Below, in pieces: positions 1 through 11,107 of a stretch of DNA of 64,000 nucleotides. This DNA comes from Salticus scenicus (lineage: Eukaryota > Arthropoda > Arachnida > Araneae > Salticidae). The notes beneath the pieces were generated by a model. That model did not search any database. It was not told where the DNA came from and saw only the letters and a list, made by a program, of their open reading frames with translations. Location of the stretch: positions 45,390,275 through 45,454,274 of the forward strand of contig OZ005649.1 in NCBI GenBank assembly GCA_963930645.1. The letters are read 5' to 3'. Position 1 is the stretch's first letter. Every line of letters starts with the position of its first letter. The translations under genes were made by a program, and so were the position numbers.

Positions 1-439
1 AGTTTATTGCATTTTATGATGTTTATTCAAAGTTTTGTACTTATTAATATCTTTGTTATTTAATATGTTCAAATATCATGCATTTCACAGGAATGATGAG
101 TTTCCCTTTTTCTTTTGCTGTTACCATTTCCAAACAATAATCTCTATTTCTATATTTGATCAGAAAAATGCTATAAAAGCACGATAAGCGATTTCTATAT
201 GGAAATATTGGTAGTAGAAAAAGAGAATTCTATCACTCCTGATTTGATTTTGAAAAAGTATAGTTTTTTTTTTATATAAATGGGCTTTGTGTAGTGTAAA
301 ATTTTGGCAAATGCATACACTGCAACAAAAATTACACCTATTTGTATACACATTCAATCAAAGCCCTTGGAGACGTATGCCTTCATCATATGGATTATCA
401 TTACCTTTTCCGATTTTTTTTTTTTTCTTGTTTTTCATG
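1..439. other. AT-rich stretch without recognised features
   Basis: No gene, RNA or clear repeat boundary is visible. Short open frames here have no recognisable domain and sit in T/A-rich low-complexity sequence. Confidence 0.5.
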
Positions 440-780
440 CAAGGATGGAACACTGGCGCAGAACGCACACACTATTAAGAAAAGGAAATTTTCTACTTCT
501 TAAACGATATTATAGGCATAGCTGCCAATATTTTAATTTATTCAAGAGTAATTTTAGCCCTGCCTCTATTTCGTACCACTTATTTTTTTAAACTAATTTT
601 TTCTTATTTTATCGAAATTATTTATTGAAGAAAATTTTCCTATAAATAAATAAGTGGTGGGAAATAAAGGCTGGGCTAAAAGTACTCCGGAATAAATTAA
701 AATATTGGCAGCTATGTTATAGATAGAGAAAATTTCTTAAAGAAATATCAGTATGAGTTGTGCGTCAGTGTTCTATCCCT
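440..780. mobile_element. MITE family A, copy 1, with another MITE inserted
   Basis: The ends are inverted copies of a GGATGGAACAC(T/G)GGCGCAG motif, the same ends as at 3537-3665, 30418-30487 and 41038-41176. The middle is displaced by a second palindromic element at 517-716. Flanks TTCATG and TTCACA resemble a degenerate target duplication. There is no coding capacity, so it is a non-autonomous DNA element. Confidence 0.75.
517..716. mobile_element. hAT-like MITE (family B) nested in family A
   Basis: Terminal inverted repeats begin CATAGCTGCCAATATTTTAA and run about 27 bp inward. The interior carries the family-typical AGCCC(T/C)GCC and GGGCTAAAAGTACTCCGGAA blocks and an A/T core. Removing it would rejoin the two halves of the surrounding family A element. 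Confidence 0.75.
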
Positions 781-837
781 ATTCACATGATATATAATTT
801 TTTCCTATGCAATATTTCAAAAGGTTTTTATAATACA

Positions 838-1438
838 CAGGGTGTCCATGAATTCATGGACAAACTTTTAAGGTAGGTAAAACACATATAAAGACGCATT
901 TTTTGTATAGCAATACGGGGTTGGAAACAGAATTCCCAACTTCTATAATTTACTTACGAGCATTTTTAGGCACGCCTTCTTTTCGCACCAGACATTTAAT
1001 AGATTATTTCTCTTTAATATGTGACAACGATTAAACAAGAAGAAAATCATTGTTTCAAAATTTCCGGTATGAAAAAGAGGCGGATCTAAAAGTGCTCGTG
1101 AATAAATTATAAAAGTTGGGAACTCTGGTTGGAAATGAAAAGTGTAGATGGAAAACACATGAAAAGCACCGCACATTAGAATGAGTAAAAAGTGGAAAAT
1201 TCATGGAAAACAGCATGAAAAAGGGAAAAAAAAAATAATAATTGCACGTGTAAGAGAAAAATTACTAATATCAGTAAAAAAATTAAGAAACGAAAAAAAG
1301 AAACTGAAGCGGTGGATGGGTGGACACGGGGCTTGTGAAAGATTGTCATTTCCGACCGCATATTACTATACAAAAATGTTTCTTTACATGTATTTTACAT
1401 AACCTTAAAGTTTGGCCCATGAATTCAGGGACACCCTC
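838..1438. mobile_element. Inverted-repeat DNA element F (AGGGTGTCC ends) with nested hAT MITE
   Basis: The left end (CAGGGTGTCCATGAATTCAT) is matched by an inverted right end at about 1402-1438, with homology over some 40 bp (to the AACTTTAAGG block). The ends resemble Tc1/mariner-like non-autonomous elements. No transposase is visible. A 200-bp MITE sits inside at 928-1127. Confidence 0.65.
928..1127. mobile_element. hAT-type MITE with perfect 8-bp target duplication
   Basis: It is bounded by CAGAATTCCCAACTT at the left and AAGTTGGGAACTCTG at the right. Both sides carry GTTGGAAA (920-927 and 1128-1135), a perfect 8-bp target duplication. CAGA/G termini with 8-bp duplications are the signature of the hAT superfamily. 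It is non-coding and uses a transposase supplied in trans. Confidence 0.9.
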
Positions 1439-1439
1439 T

Positions 1440-1823
1440 ATATATATGTGTGCTTGCGAATTGTCGGAACTGGCTGAGAGTTTTTCGAAAGCTATTGCAG
1501 AAATAATGTTTTTTTCCCCCGCTTTAACAGTTACAAGTGCCCCCTGGTGACATTATAGCTGTTTTAGGGGAGTTTTCATAGCTATTTCAAGAATTTTCAT
1601 TCTTTTATTGTCTTTACATTAAATTATGCATTTTTAAAAAATGTAATCTTTTATTGTTATTATGTTTCCAGGTTTCTTTGCATTGTCGTAATGAAGTGAT
1701 TTATGAATATCTACATAAATTTATAAATTTAAGACCCGGAATTATAAGACGAAATAAAGGCGGGGCTACGAAATAAAGGCGGGGCTAAAAATACTCTGGA
1801 ATAAATTAAAATGTTGGCATTTT
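1440..1823. other. Non-coding; decayed half of a family B MITE
   Basis: Around 1746-1815 a GAAATAAAGGCGGGGCTA block occurs twice in tandem, followed by ACTCTGGAATAAATTAAAAT, the right half of a family B MITE whose left half is missing. Nothing else is recognised. Confidence 0.5.
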
Positions 1824-2047
1824 AGGGTGGTGACAGGCCACACCCTCTATCCTTTAATTCTTCCACCAGTGTTTCTTTCTTTCTTTCTTTTTCTTTTTTC
1901 TTTTTCTTTTCTCTTTCTTTCTTTGTTTCTTTTTTTTTTTTTTTTGAGTTTTTAATAGCAATTTTTCACGATTAATTAAATAAAAAATTATCATAGAAGT
2001 ATACTGGTGGAAGAATCAAGAGAAGAAGGCAAGTCTGTAACCACCCT
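1824..2047. mobile_element. Inverted-repeat element G (AGGGTGGT ends)
   Basis: AGGGTGGTGACAGG at the left pairs with a right end reading ...CTGTAACCACCCT. Inward, ATTCTTCCACCAGT (about 1857-1870) pairs with ACTGGTGGAAGAAT (about 2004). The core is an imperfect CTTT/T tract. No duplication of the target is clear. Confidence 0.6.
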
Positions 2048-2185
2048 GCATCTCTGATCAAAGAAATGGAATGAAGATATCACGGCCGTTAATATGTTAA
2101 CTGCTTAGCAGATTAGTATCGCATGTTTCTTAAAGAGTGCCCTCAAGCCGTGCAGAAGAGAAAAACTGTTAACAGATCTTCGATG

Positions 2186-2189
2186 AAAA

Positions 2190-2220
<31 letters not shown>

Positions 2221-2221
2221 A
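2186..2221. repeat. (AAAT)n microsatellite
   Basis: About nine tandem AAAT/TAAA tetranucleotides. Confidence 0.9.
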
Positions 2222-2243
2222 GCATTTTAAAAATAATGCGTGT

Positions 2244-2995
2244 AGGGTAAGTGCACCAGTGATTGACACTTTTAGAGATTGACACTCTAATGTTTTCAAT
2301 GTTCTAGTCATCAGAAAATATTTTTAGAAATCTTGAGTTAGTACATATGGCATGAAATACATTCAGAACCACACATATGTTAAAATATGAACATTTGATA
2401 ACAATTTTTTTTAATGAATTTTTATTTGACACCCACTCAGTGTTCCAGTAATTGACACTGCCAGTTTTTCCTTTTATTAGTAATTGGCACCCTATGTTCC
2501 AGCGTTTGGCACTGCTAGTTATTCATTTTACCAGTTATTAGCACATTATGCTCCAGTGTTTGACCATAGCCTCCTTAACTAGATGCCTGTCGCGTAGCTC
2601 GGAAACTAGGCAACAGTTGAAGCGGTAGACAGCGCCACCTACTACAGATTATGTGACTTTTTATTCAACTGTCACCAATAATTTAAAGAAGTAATATATG
2701 TTATATATAATCGACATTTCTTCGATTCTATTCGCTTTTTATGTACATCATTTCCCACTTTTAAAAATTTTTGGTGGCTGTTGAATAAAAAAGTCTCGCG
2801 CAAGCTGAACCAGGGGACGCTGTCTACCGTTTCAACTGTTGCCTAGTTTCCGAGCTACGCGACAGGCATCTAGTTAAGGAGGCTGTGGTTTGACATAAAA
2901 TGTTAAAATTCTTATATGTAAAATATATGATTTTATTATCTTTCTTATTTATTAGTTATTTCGGGATAGACGTCAATTACTGGAGCACCTACTCT
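2244..2995. mobile_element. Inverted-repeat DNA element E with subterminal repeats, interrupted by element D
   Basis: The left end AGGGTAAGTGCACCAGTGAT is matched in inverted form at 2972-2995 (about 20 of 24 positions). TA flanks both ends, which fits a Tc1/mariner-like target. The left arm contains four or more copies of a CCAGTNATTGACACT-like block (about 2256, 2453, 2498, 2553), as transposase-binding subterminal repeats often look. A 325-bp element D is inserted at 2564-2888. Confidence 0.65.
2564..2888. mobile_element. Palindromic element D, copy 1
   Basis: CCATAGCCTCCTTAACTAGA at the left and its inverse at the right extend into arms of roughly 80-100 bp (GCGCCACCT / GGGGACGC blocks near the inner ends). 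TTTGA flanks both sides (2559-2563, 2889-2893), a 5-bp duplication. A second copy is at 50803-51127. Confidence 0.75.
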
Positions 2996-3536
2996 ATAAT
3001 AGCCTTTTTTTTAAATGTATATTTTACATGAAGAGTTTTAATTTTGTTAGAGCTTTCGTGGAATTTCTCTAGACCTCCATCATCTATATTGTGAAAAATC
3101 CTAAGCATTTCTGAATTTAGTGAATAAAGAAAGTGCAAACTCTCAAAACAGTGCAAAAATTTTGAAAACTACAATTTCACAGACCTATGTGATCAGTACT
3201 GCCATCATTTCGAACTTACCTCGTATCGTTATTTATCGTCGCGTAGCCGCCTTTTTTTTTTTTTCGCGAGACTTATTTTAAAGAGTAATTTTTTGATATT
3301 TAATTATAATTATCGGAGAATATTATTCTACAAAATAGTGGCATGAAGAGAAACGGATGCTCACAACGGTATATATTACAAAAGCTAGCAAGTCTGCTTA
3401 TAATGCACTTCGTTTGCTTCCAGGTCAAAGGATATACAACTGATAAAAATTAACGCATCTTCACCAAATATGCCTGAAGTACCGTCGTCAAGAATATGTA
3501 CGCATATTATTTGTTTTCAATCATTACAGGGATGGA
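2996..3536. other. Non-coding, no recognised feature
   Basis: AT-rich sequence with a poly-T run near 3252. No frame with a recognisable domain. Confidence 0.4.
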
Positions 3537-3665
3537 ACACGGGCGCAGAATTCATACCACTATCACTGTAAGAAAATTTTCTACTTCTTAAATCAACTAT
3601 ATTCTAGGTAGAGAAATTTCTTAAACAGATTCCGGTATGAATTCTGCGCCCGTGTTCCATCCCTG
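3537..3665. mobile_element. MITE family A, copy 2 (129-bp palindrome)
   Basis: CAGGGATGGAACACGGGCGC at the left and its exact inverse at the right; the GAATTCATACC block is also shared. This is an uninterrupted copy and shows the original length of the element. Confidence 0.8.
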
Positions 3666-3896
3666 TATAATGATATATTCGGCCCTTTCCTTATGCTACC
3701 AGACAAAATCAGTACGACCTGTCCGGGCTGCTCAATATAATAAAAGGATATTTTATGTAATGGAACCTCTGACATAAACTAAGCTTTATTTATTATATAT
3801 TTACATTTTATTGCAGAAATATCTTTTTTTCTCAATTATGCTTGCAATCCAAAGGTTTATTATCGAAAATAGAAATACTTATTAGGATTTTATCTT

Positions 3897-4071
3897 CATA
3901 GTTGGCAATGTTAGCTTTTTTTGGCTACCGCAAAATTTTGCTAGAATTTTTTTTTCTTTTTTTTTTTTTTTTAATATATATTTCTGTAAGAATATTTTCA
4001 GTCATTGAATAAAATAAAAAATTCTATTAAAAATGTTCGGTAGCCAAAATGTGCTAAAATTGGCAATTATG
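3897..4071. mobile_element. Probable hAT-like MITE
   Basis: CATAGTTGGCAATGTT at the left and AAAATTGGCAATTATG at the right are imperfect inverted repeats. An inner pair, TTGGCTACCG and CGGTAGCCAA, strengthens the case. No convincing target duplication. Confidence 0.55.
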
Positions 4072-5584
4072 GTCAGTTTCAATTATTTTTCTTTTCGTTT
4101 CTTTATTTAGTATCAGAAAATGTGCTTGAATTTAGTTGAAACTCTTGTCAAAAAGCGGCGCTTTGGATTATGTTAAATATTAATTAATTAATTAAATTAA
4201 AACAATCTTGGTATACAAAAGTTTTTTATATACAAAACTGAAAAATCAGCATAAAAGCTGACAGCATAAATACACCATGAAAGTTGTGCTAATTTTAATT
4301 CATGAAATTCATTGACAACTCTAGTTTTTTGATATCATTCATTCAATTAAACTTATTCAGTTGTTGCACTCCAATATAACCAAACAATGCTACAATAATT
4401 ACCTTTCCTCATATCACGAAGAGCAAACTACATCCCTGAAACACGAAATTACTCATTGCTTTAAGCTTTCTTGTTCTTGGAAATGTTTCAAATGTTTAAC
4501 AGGTAATTTAATCTTGCAACCCACAATTTAGTTTGCACATTAAATGTAATGCTTGACCGAATTCTCTTTAAAGCTATAAATTAAATAAACTAGTATTTAA
4601 AAAGTAAATAAATAAATAAAATGTATTCAATGTGCAAAATAGAGCAAAATTAAATAAATTTTCCAGTCGCACATTTAATTAAAACTTCATCCTAATTTTA
4701 TATTAAATACGTTTCATACACAAATTTTAAATTTTCAATTTCGCTACTTCTCAACAAGATGCTGAATTAAATTAGACACAGCGAGTTCAGATATTATAAG
4801 AACAGTTATCTGGTTAGAAAATTACAAAATTTAAGAAGCAATTTTCAGAAAATACCATAAACTAATAAACTACTAACTATATATATATATATAAATAGAT
4901 GACACCAGTTTTATCTGAATACTAATTTGTAAAGTAAATTTCTCTTAAAGTTTTATTTTGGTTTTATTAATTATTCACATGTGCAAAGGGATATATTTTT
5001 CTTTCTGTCAAAGAAAACTGTACAATTTCTGCGCTGCTAATCCTGCGCTTTGTCTTCAGTGGGACCCTTCATGTATATTTTATCCATATGTTTCATTATT
5101 GAATTTTTACCATAAAATAATATATAAGGAAAATATATTTACCTATATAAAGGAAAAGATATGTATTTCAAATGGAATTAAAAGTGGATGAGAACGTTTT
5201 TTCAATAGAAATTGTTAAATTTTCGAATACGTTTAACGAGTTAGAAACTAGAAAAAGTTGATTATGAAACTACTAGTTATATTTAAATTAATTTGACATA
5301 ATCTTGAAAATATACTTTGAATCGCATATTAACTTGATATATGCGTTACCATTTTTAAATTAAATAATATCACCTTTTTTTTCTTTTCTTTTTACATTTA
5401 TTAAAAATAACATTCATTTTAATAGCTTTTTGCATATAAATAAAGTAAATTATGATAAAAATATAAAAATTAAAAACTGGTTTCACATCATGCAACTTGT
5501 AAAATACTTTTATAATGAAACTAACTGTAGAATTGTAATTAATATATGGCATCAGCAAAACTGCAACATAAAATACATTATAAT
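4072..5584. other. AT-rich non-coding stretch
   Basis: Contains short (TA)n near 4881 and (AAAT)n near 4608. The longest frames (about 77 codons at 4958) have no domain I recognise and no coding-like composition. Confidence 0.5.
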
Positions 5585-5791
5585 CAGACTTGCCAACATC
5601 CTAATTAATATTACGTAGTGTTGTTAGTCCCGCCCTATTTTTCACACCAGTAAATATTTAGAGTAATATTCTCCAAATACATTTACGATTAAATAAGAAG
5701 AAAAATATTCTAAAAATATACCGGTGTGAAAAAGGAGGAGGGGCTAACAATACTACGGAATATTAATTAGTATGTTGGCATGGCAAGTACG
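5585..5791. mobile_element. hAT MITE (family C) with perfect 8-bp target duplication
   Basis: The left end CAGACTTGCCAAC and right end GGCAAGTACG are inverted repeats, continued inward by AATATTACGTAGTGTTGTTA and its inverse. ATTATAAT occurs directly on each side (5577-5584 and 5792-5799). CA...TG ends with 8 bp fit hAT. Confidence 0.88.
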
Positions 5792-5804
5792 ATTATAATT
5801 AACA

Positions 5805-5982
5805 CATACTTGCCAACCAAACCCGGAAGATTGCTAGTCCCGCCCCATTCCGCCTAAATTTTCACACCAGTCTTTTTTCTCTTTTTTTAAGAGTGCTTTT
5901 CTTCTTATTTAATAGTAAATATATTTGAAGAGAATTACTCTAAAAATTAAGTGGGAACATCCCGGTTAGGTTTGAAAGTATG
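5805..5982. mobile_element. hAT-like MITE (family C), 5-bp flank repeat
   Basis: CATACTTGCCAACC at the left and GGTTTGAAAGTATG at the right are inverted repeats. TAACA adjoins each end (5800-5804, 5983-5987). It lies only 13 bp from the preceding MITE. Confidence 0.75.
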
Positions 5983-6588
5983 TAACATAAATAAAATATC
6001 ATATTGCATCATTTTTAAAATGATACATCATTTTCAGTAACTAGGATTTACATTAATTTCGTGCAACAGATTTATCCTTATATTCTTTCCTATTACACTC
6101 ATACACAAGTGCACACACATTCGCACATATATACACATATATGCATGTATGCATACAATAAGAATTAAATAAAAGGAGAAGACTCCATATTTCATTTTAT
6201 TTCATCTATAATTGTTTACTTTATAAAATATGAAATGAATGAACATATTTTCCCTTAAAATCTTTTGTTGTTAAAAAAACTTTCTGTACTTTAAATAAGC
6301 TTAAAAGATGACTTTTGGGTTTTTACGATAAAAATAACTTGTGCTATAAAGACAGAAATTTGCATATAAAATACATAATTTGGATATGTATTTTCTTACA
6401 AAATGATGTTTTCTAACATAATTAAACTATATTTTGCAAAAAACTGAGTAATTAGCATAAAAAGCTCACGAAGTATTATCCAGGTTTGGATATTCGAGGT
6501 AATATTCTTGTAACAGAACAAGTATAGTTAACTGCAGAAAAAAGTTAAGAAAATATTCTTGCATGCTTTTAAATAATCATACGTTATC

Positions 6589-6627
<39 letters not shown>

Positions 6628-6740
6628 CAGAATGAAATTGATACTGATAAATTGTGTTCTTAAATTTTATTTATTATTTATTTATTTATTTTTTTTTTTT
6701 CGAGATACATATGATTTTCCATATATTTATTTATATTATA
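5983..6740. other. AT-rich non-coding stretch with poly-A
   Basis: No gene seen. A poly-A run of about 34 bases lies at 6591-6624 and a T-rich TTTA tract near 6668-6700. Confidence 0.5.
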
Positions 6741-6960
6741 CTAGCAGGCAACGCCCGCTTCGCTGGTCCCTATTTTTAAATGAATAGCTATAACTACTGA
6801 ATTCTCAAAATTGCATTAATTTTTATCACGTGAAAAAAAACAGAAAAAAAATCTTATTAGGAAAAATGTCGCACCGGGTTCTCACTGCCTTCGGAAAAAA
6901 TTCCCAAAATGCTCTAACTCTTATTTCTATTATTTTCCCCCTTCACCCTCCTCCCGTCTA

Positions 6961-7340
6961 TCCTAATAATTTTAAAAATTCGAAAATATCCGCAATCGAT
7001 TTGTAGGTATCGAAAACCTCTATATACCAATTTTGAATGCTCTAAATCTATTCTATTTTTTTGCCCCTCCGCCCCCCCCTTCCCGGCCCTCCTAATAACT
7101 ATACACTTTCGAAAATATCCCCATTCGACTTACAGGCCTTTAAAACCTATCTGTACCAATTTTGAACGGCCTAACTGTATTTCTATTTGTTTTTGCCCAT
7201 AGCCCCCCCCCCATACTGCCCCCCTTCCCACCCCTTCTAATAATTTTACAAATTCGAAAATATCCGCAATCGATTTGTAAGTATCGAAAACCTCTATGTA
7301 CCAATTTTGAACGATCTGACACTATTTTTATTTTTTCGCC
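6961..7340. repeat. Tandem array, about 145-bp unit x3
   Basis: Each unit repeats TTCGAAAATATCC, then CGA(T/C)TT(G/A)(T/C)AGG, then CC(A/T)ATTTTGAA, followed by a C-rich segment. Units start near 6961, 7090 and 7236. The same unit recurs in the 54.4-54.9 kb copy. Confidence 0.75.
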
Positions 7341-7459
7341 CCCCCCCCAAAAAAAAAAAAAAAAAAAATCGGAAAAAAATCAAAAAATAAGTTTTTGGAA
7401 ATACTTTCAAGAAGACGCTTGGCGGATTTTTTTTTTTTTTTTTTAACATCTTTGAGCTA

Positions 7460-8305
7460 TTACTTTTACTCGAAAATCCGTATTTTTCTAAATCATTTAT
7501 ACCCCCTTCTCCCGTTAAAAATCCAAAATTTCAAAATCGCAGGAAATGATTTTTTCGTATTCAAGTCTAGTCTCCCCATCTGCAATTTCTTCACTGTGAA
7601 GTTATTTGGAGCCGAGTTATACTTATAAATATGTTTTTGCCTTATGCGCCTCCGAAAATCATTTATACCCCCTTCCCCTCTTAAAAATACAAAATTCCAA
7701 AATCGCAGAAAATGATTTTTTTGTTTTCAAGTCTAGTCTCTCCCTCTGCAATTTCTTCACCGTGAAGCAGTTTGGAGCCGAGTTGTGCTTATAAAGTTGT
7801 TTTTGCCTCCTGCGCCTCCGAAAATAATTTTCACCCCTTTTCCCCCTTAAAAATCCAAAATTCCAAAATCTCAGAAAATGATTTTTTTGTATTCAAGTCT
7901 AGCCTCTCCATCTGCAATTTCTTCCTCGTGAAGCAATTTGGAGCCGAGTTATGCTTATAAAGTTGTTTTTGCCTTCTGCACCTCCGAAAATCATTTTTAC
8001 CCCCTTCCCCCCTTAAAAATCAAAAATTCCAAAATCGCAGAAAATGATTTTTTTGTATTCAATTCTAGTCTCCCCATCTGCAATTTCTTCATTGTGAAGT
8101 AATTTGGTGCCGATAAATGTGATTTTGCCTTATGCGCCCCCGAAAATCTCATTTTTACCCCCTACCCCCCTTAAAAATCCAAAATTCCGAAATCGCAGAA
8201 AATGATTTTTTTGTATTCAAGTCTAGTCTCCCCATCTGCAATTTCTTCACCGTGAAGCAATTTGGAGCCGAGTTATGCTTATAAAGGTGGTTTTTGCCTT
8301 CTGCC
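7460..8305. repeat. Tandem array, about 165-bp unit x5
   Basis: Repeated blocks are ATCGCAGAAAATGATTTTTT, CATCTGCAATTTCTTC, TTTGGAGCCGAGTT and a C-rich CCCCCTT spacer. Unit junctions are near 7641, 7806, 7971, 8127 and 8297. The open frames of about 62 codons here are products of this periodicity. Confidence 0.8.
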
Positions 8306-8469
8306 CCCCCGGGGGGGAACGGGGGGGTATTTCGCAAAATCCCGTCTTAGTGAGCGTCAGGGTCCTAAAATCAACCTGCTCACCAAAAATTGTGACTTTA
8401 TCTCCCATAGGATCGCCACAACCGTGTTGAGTCAGTGAATCGGTCAGTTTACTCTTTTATATATATAGA

Positions 8470-9608
8470 TTATATTATATTATATTTATTATTCATATTT
8501 TTTGACACGATCTTCAAAAACTGAAATTTTATCTAAACTATTCACATATACGTTAAAAAGTACGCTTTTGAATAATATATTTTAAACATATTGTACGGGG
8601 GTATATTTCAATGTGTGTAAAAGGCATATTTTTGTGAGAAACGGCAAAAGATGAAAGTTGAAAAACTGATCAAAATAGAAAAACACTCCCACAAAAATGT
8701 GCTAAAGTAACAGGGGCGGAAAATGGGGGGGGGGGGTCTTTTTTTTTATTAATGAATTTATTTATTTTTTTAACTCTCTTTTAGATGACTGAGCTCTAGT
8801 CTGCAAAATTTGTATATATTTCAGTAACAAATTTCGCTAATTAAATATTTATTTATTTTTTTCATTTTCCCGCTCCCAAAAACGTTTACGGTTGGCAACT
8901 GTGGTGAGACTGCAAAATAATGTAAAAGTACGTTTCCTGAATACAATATGCTAAATTTATCCCCCTCACTTTTGACTGACTGACTTTACTCGAGCAAATT
9001 AAATGACTTCCTTTCATGTCCGCATATTTTCTTATTTTTATTTGTAGGCCTCGCCTTTTGATGTTTCTTTAAACGTTATTTTACTAACAAAAAAGATTTG
9101 CCTTATTGATGCTTAAAACACTTAAATTTTACCCTCGGCAATCGATGCGGCAGTTGCCATTAAAGACTATATACATCGATAGCATTCAATGAAATAAACA
9201 CGAACGCGTCAAATCCTTTCTATGAATAATGTTTTATAAAAACGCTTAAAGAAGGGGCTAATCTTTTTTATCAAAAGAGTAAATTCGTGGCCGGTTAACA
9301 AATTGTTAATATGGAAAGTTCAGCAGAGTTTACGAATGAAATTGGAAGAAAATAAATAAATGATATTTTTTTCTGACGAGTTATACAATTAAGATTTTGT
9401 TCGAAAACTTCGTGGAGAAATTTTACAGATCAGAATTAGACATGCCATTATTTCTAATTTATTCTGAACTTTGTTAGTATCCATCTTTTTTTTTTCTTCA
9501 TTTAATTTTTTTGGAAGACTATTTTTCTTTTTATTTAATCGTAAATATTAGCATATCTGACATAGCAGAGGATAGAGCGCCTTACTTCTATCATACCACT
9601 ATTTTTTC

Positions 9609-9610
<2 letters not shown>
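8470..9610. other. Non-coding stretch
   Basis: A G-run lies at about 8727-8737. A decayed left half of a family B-like MITE may lie near 9440-9480. No gene seen. Confidence 0.45.

Positions 9611-9649
<39 letters not shown>
9611..9649. repeat. (TA)n microsatellite at the left edge of the Penelope-like block
   Basis: About 19 TA dinucleotides directly adjoining the 3' end of the - strand Penelope-like copy. Confidence 0.9.
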
Positions 9650-9652
<3 letters not shown>

Positions 9653-10116
9653 ACAAATGTAGGAATGTGGAAACTTTAATTTTAAATACAAAAAAGTAAC
9701 ATTAGATGAGCGCAATGCTGCTCCTTGCTAATGTACAATATAAATCTAAATAGAATGAAAAAGAAAAACATCAACATATGTAACTGAAGAGGAGCTAAAG
9801 AAAAAATGGAGACAAAAGTATCTAAATGGCAGGGGGGAGTTGTGACCACCCCACTCCGGTTAAACATGTTTTACGACCGGTCAACACTCCCGGATACCTG
9901 ATACTTTGTCAAAACTTAGAATAAACTTACATGAAAATGGCAAAATGAGGAATAAATCCCAAATAAAAACCTTTAAAACAATTTATAAGAAAAACCAAAT
10001 CACAATTTAAAACGACATACAAGAAAAATCATGAAGCAATATGCCACCCATTCAACACAATTCAAACATAGAAACAAACAGTTAATGAAAGTTACAGTTA
10101 ATGAAAGGAAGAAACC

Positions 10117-11107
10117 TTAAAATCGAATTGATAAACGATTCAAAAAACGTGATTTACAAGTAATATAATCTAATTGGTAATATTGTTTAAGAATATTTAA
10201 CAGAAAATAAAGAGGATAATTATTATCTATGGCAATTTGTATAAAATTAACTACAGAAGAGTCACTGTCATAACTATAAGTAAAAATTCGACTGCATCGA
10301 ATAAGTTGGTTAATTATAATATTTCTGAATATATTTTTATGTAAACAAGAAGACCAAGGAGAAATTCGGTTAATTTTAAATTTAAAAGCATCACGTTTAT
10401 CATAGATTTTAATTACGATTGTTTCATTATTAATACAAATATTAAGGTCTAAGAAATCAACACTATAATCATTGGTAGGTTCAGTTTCAATTAAATTTAG
10501 ATTATTGGGGTAAAAATTAAAATTTAGTTTAAATTCTTCTTGTTCATATCCAATTAGAATATCATCTACATATCTTATATACAAAATTTCATTTAAAACA
10601 TGAGTACCAAATTCATAATGATGTAAATAGATATCTGCAAGGGCAGAGGAACATCCTCCCCCCATAGGGATACCGTAAATTTGTTGGTAATATCCAATCC
10701 CATTATATAAAATGTTTTCATTTAAGACGATAGTCAAAAGGGCTTTAAATTTTGGAAATGTAATGAATTCTTGTAAATCATATTGTTCAAAGTAATTTAT
10801 TAAAACCTGAAATAAAATGTGGATGTCTATAGTATTAAATAAATCAGCAAAATCAAAACTTACAACTTTTTTAACTGTGCTATTTGAAATTAATTTAACT
10901 ACATTATAACTATTTTTAACAAAAAAACAGCCATCGATCCTAAATTTGTCAATTAGTTTACTTAAAATTTTTAACAGTTTGTCGTTAGCTAGAGTATGAT
11001 ATGTTTTACATGCTATTGTGACAGGAAGAAACTTGATAGGGTTTTTATGTAATTTGGGAATGAGAGCTAAGTAGGGAAATTTAAAATTCTTGATTGTAAG
11101 ACCATTT
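10117..11107 (-). pseudogene. Penelope-like reverse transcriptase, 5'-truncated
   Basis: The frame encodes about 330 residues of a reverse transcriptase. Visible motifs in order: a PKLHKNP segment as in Penelope-like fingers, FDFADLF (catalytic Asp of motif A), GIPMGGGCSSALADIYL (motif B) and YIRYVDD (motif C), then a thumb-like region. The frame ends soon after the thumb and has no C-terminal GIY-YIG nuclease. That is expected for elements with a permuted N-terminal nuclease (Naiad/Chlamys-type) or for nuclease-free types; the lost 5' end prevents a decision. The apparent start at 11163 lies in the opposite arm and is antisense of the other copy, so real homology begins near 11107. A truncated copy should not be functional. 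Confidence 0.85.

Larger units (their letters stand above)
6741..8469 (-). mobile_element. Probable non-autonomous Helitron with two tandem arrays
   Basis: Read on the - strand the element begins TCTATATATATAAAAGAG and ends GTTGCCTGCTAG. The 5' flank is A and the 3' flank is T, matching the TC...CTAG ends and A-to-T insertion of Helitrons. A hairpin (AGCGGGC, loop GTT, GCCTGCT) lies at the 3' end, closer to CTAG than is typical. The interior holds a roughly 145-bp unit three times (about 6961-7320) and a roughly 165-bp unit about five times (about 7460-8300). No Rep/helicase is present. A related copy starts at 53324. Confidence 0.55.

Noticed and set aside
7395..7960. Three similar 62-77-codon frames in tandem
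   Set aside because: They repeat because of the 165-bp tandem array in the Helitron-like element and contain no domain.
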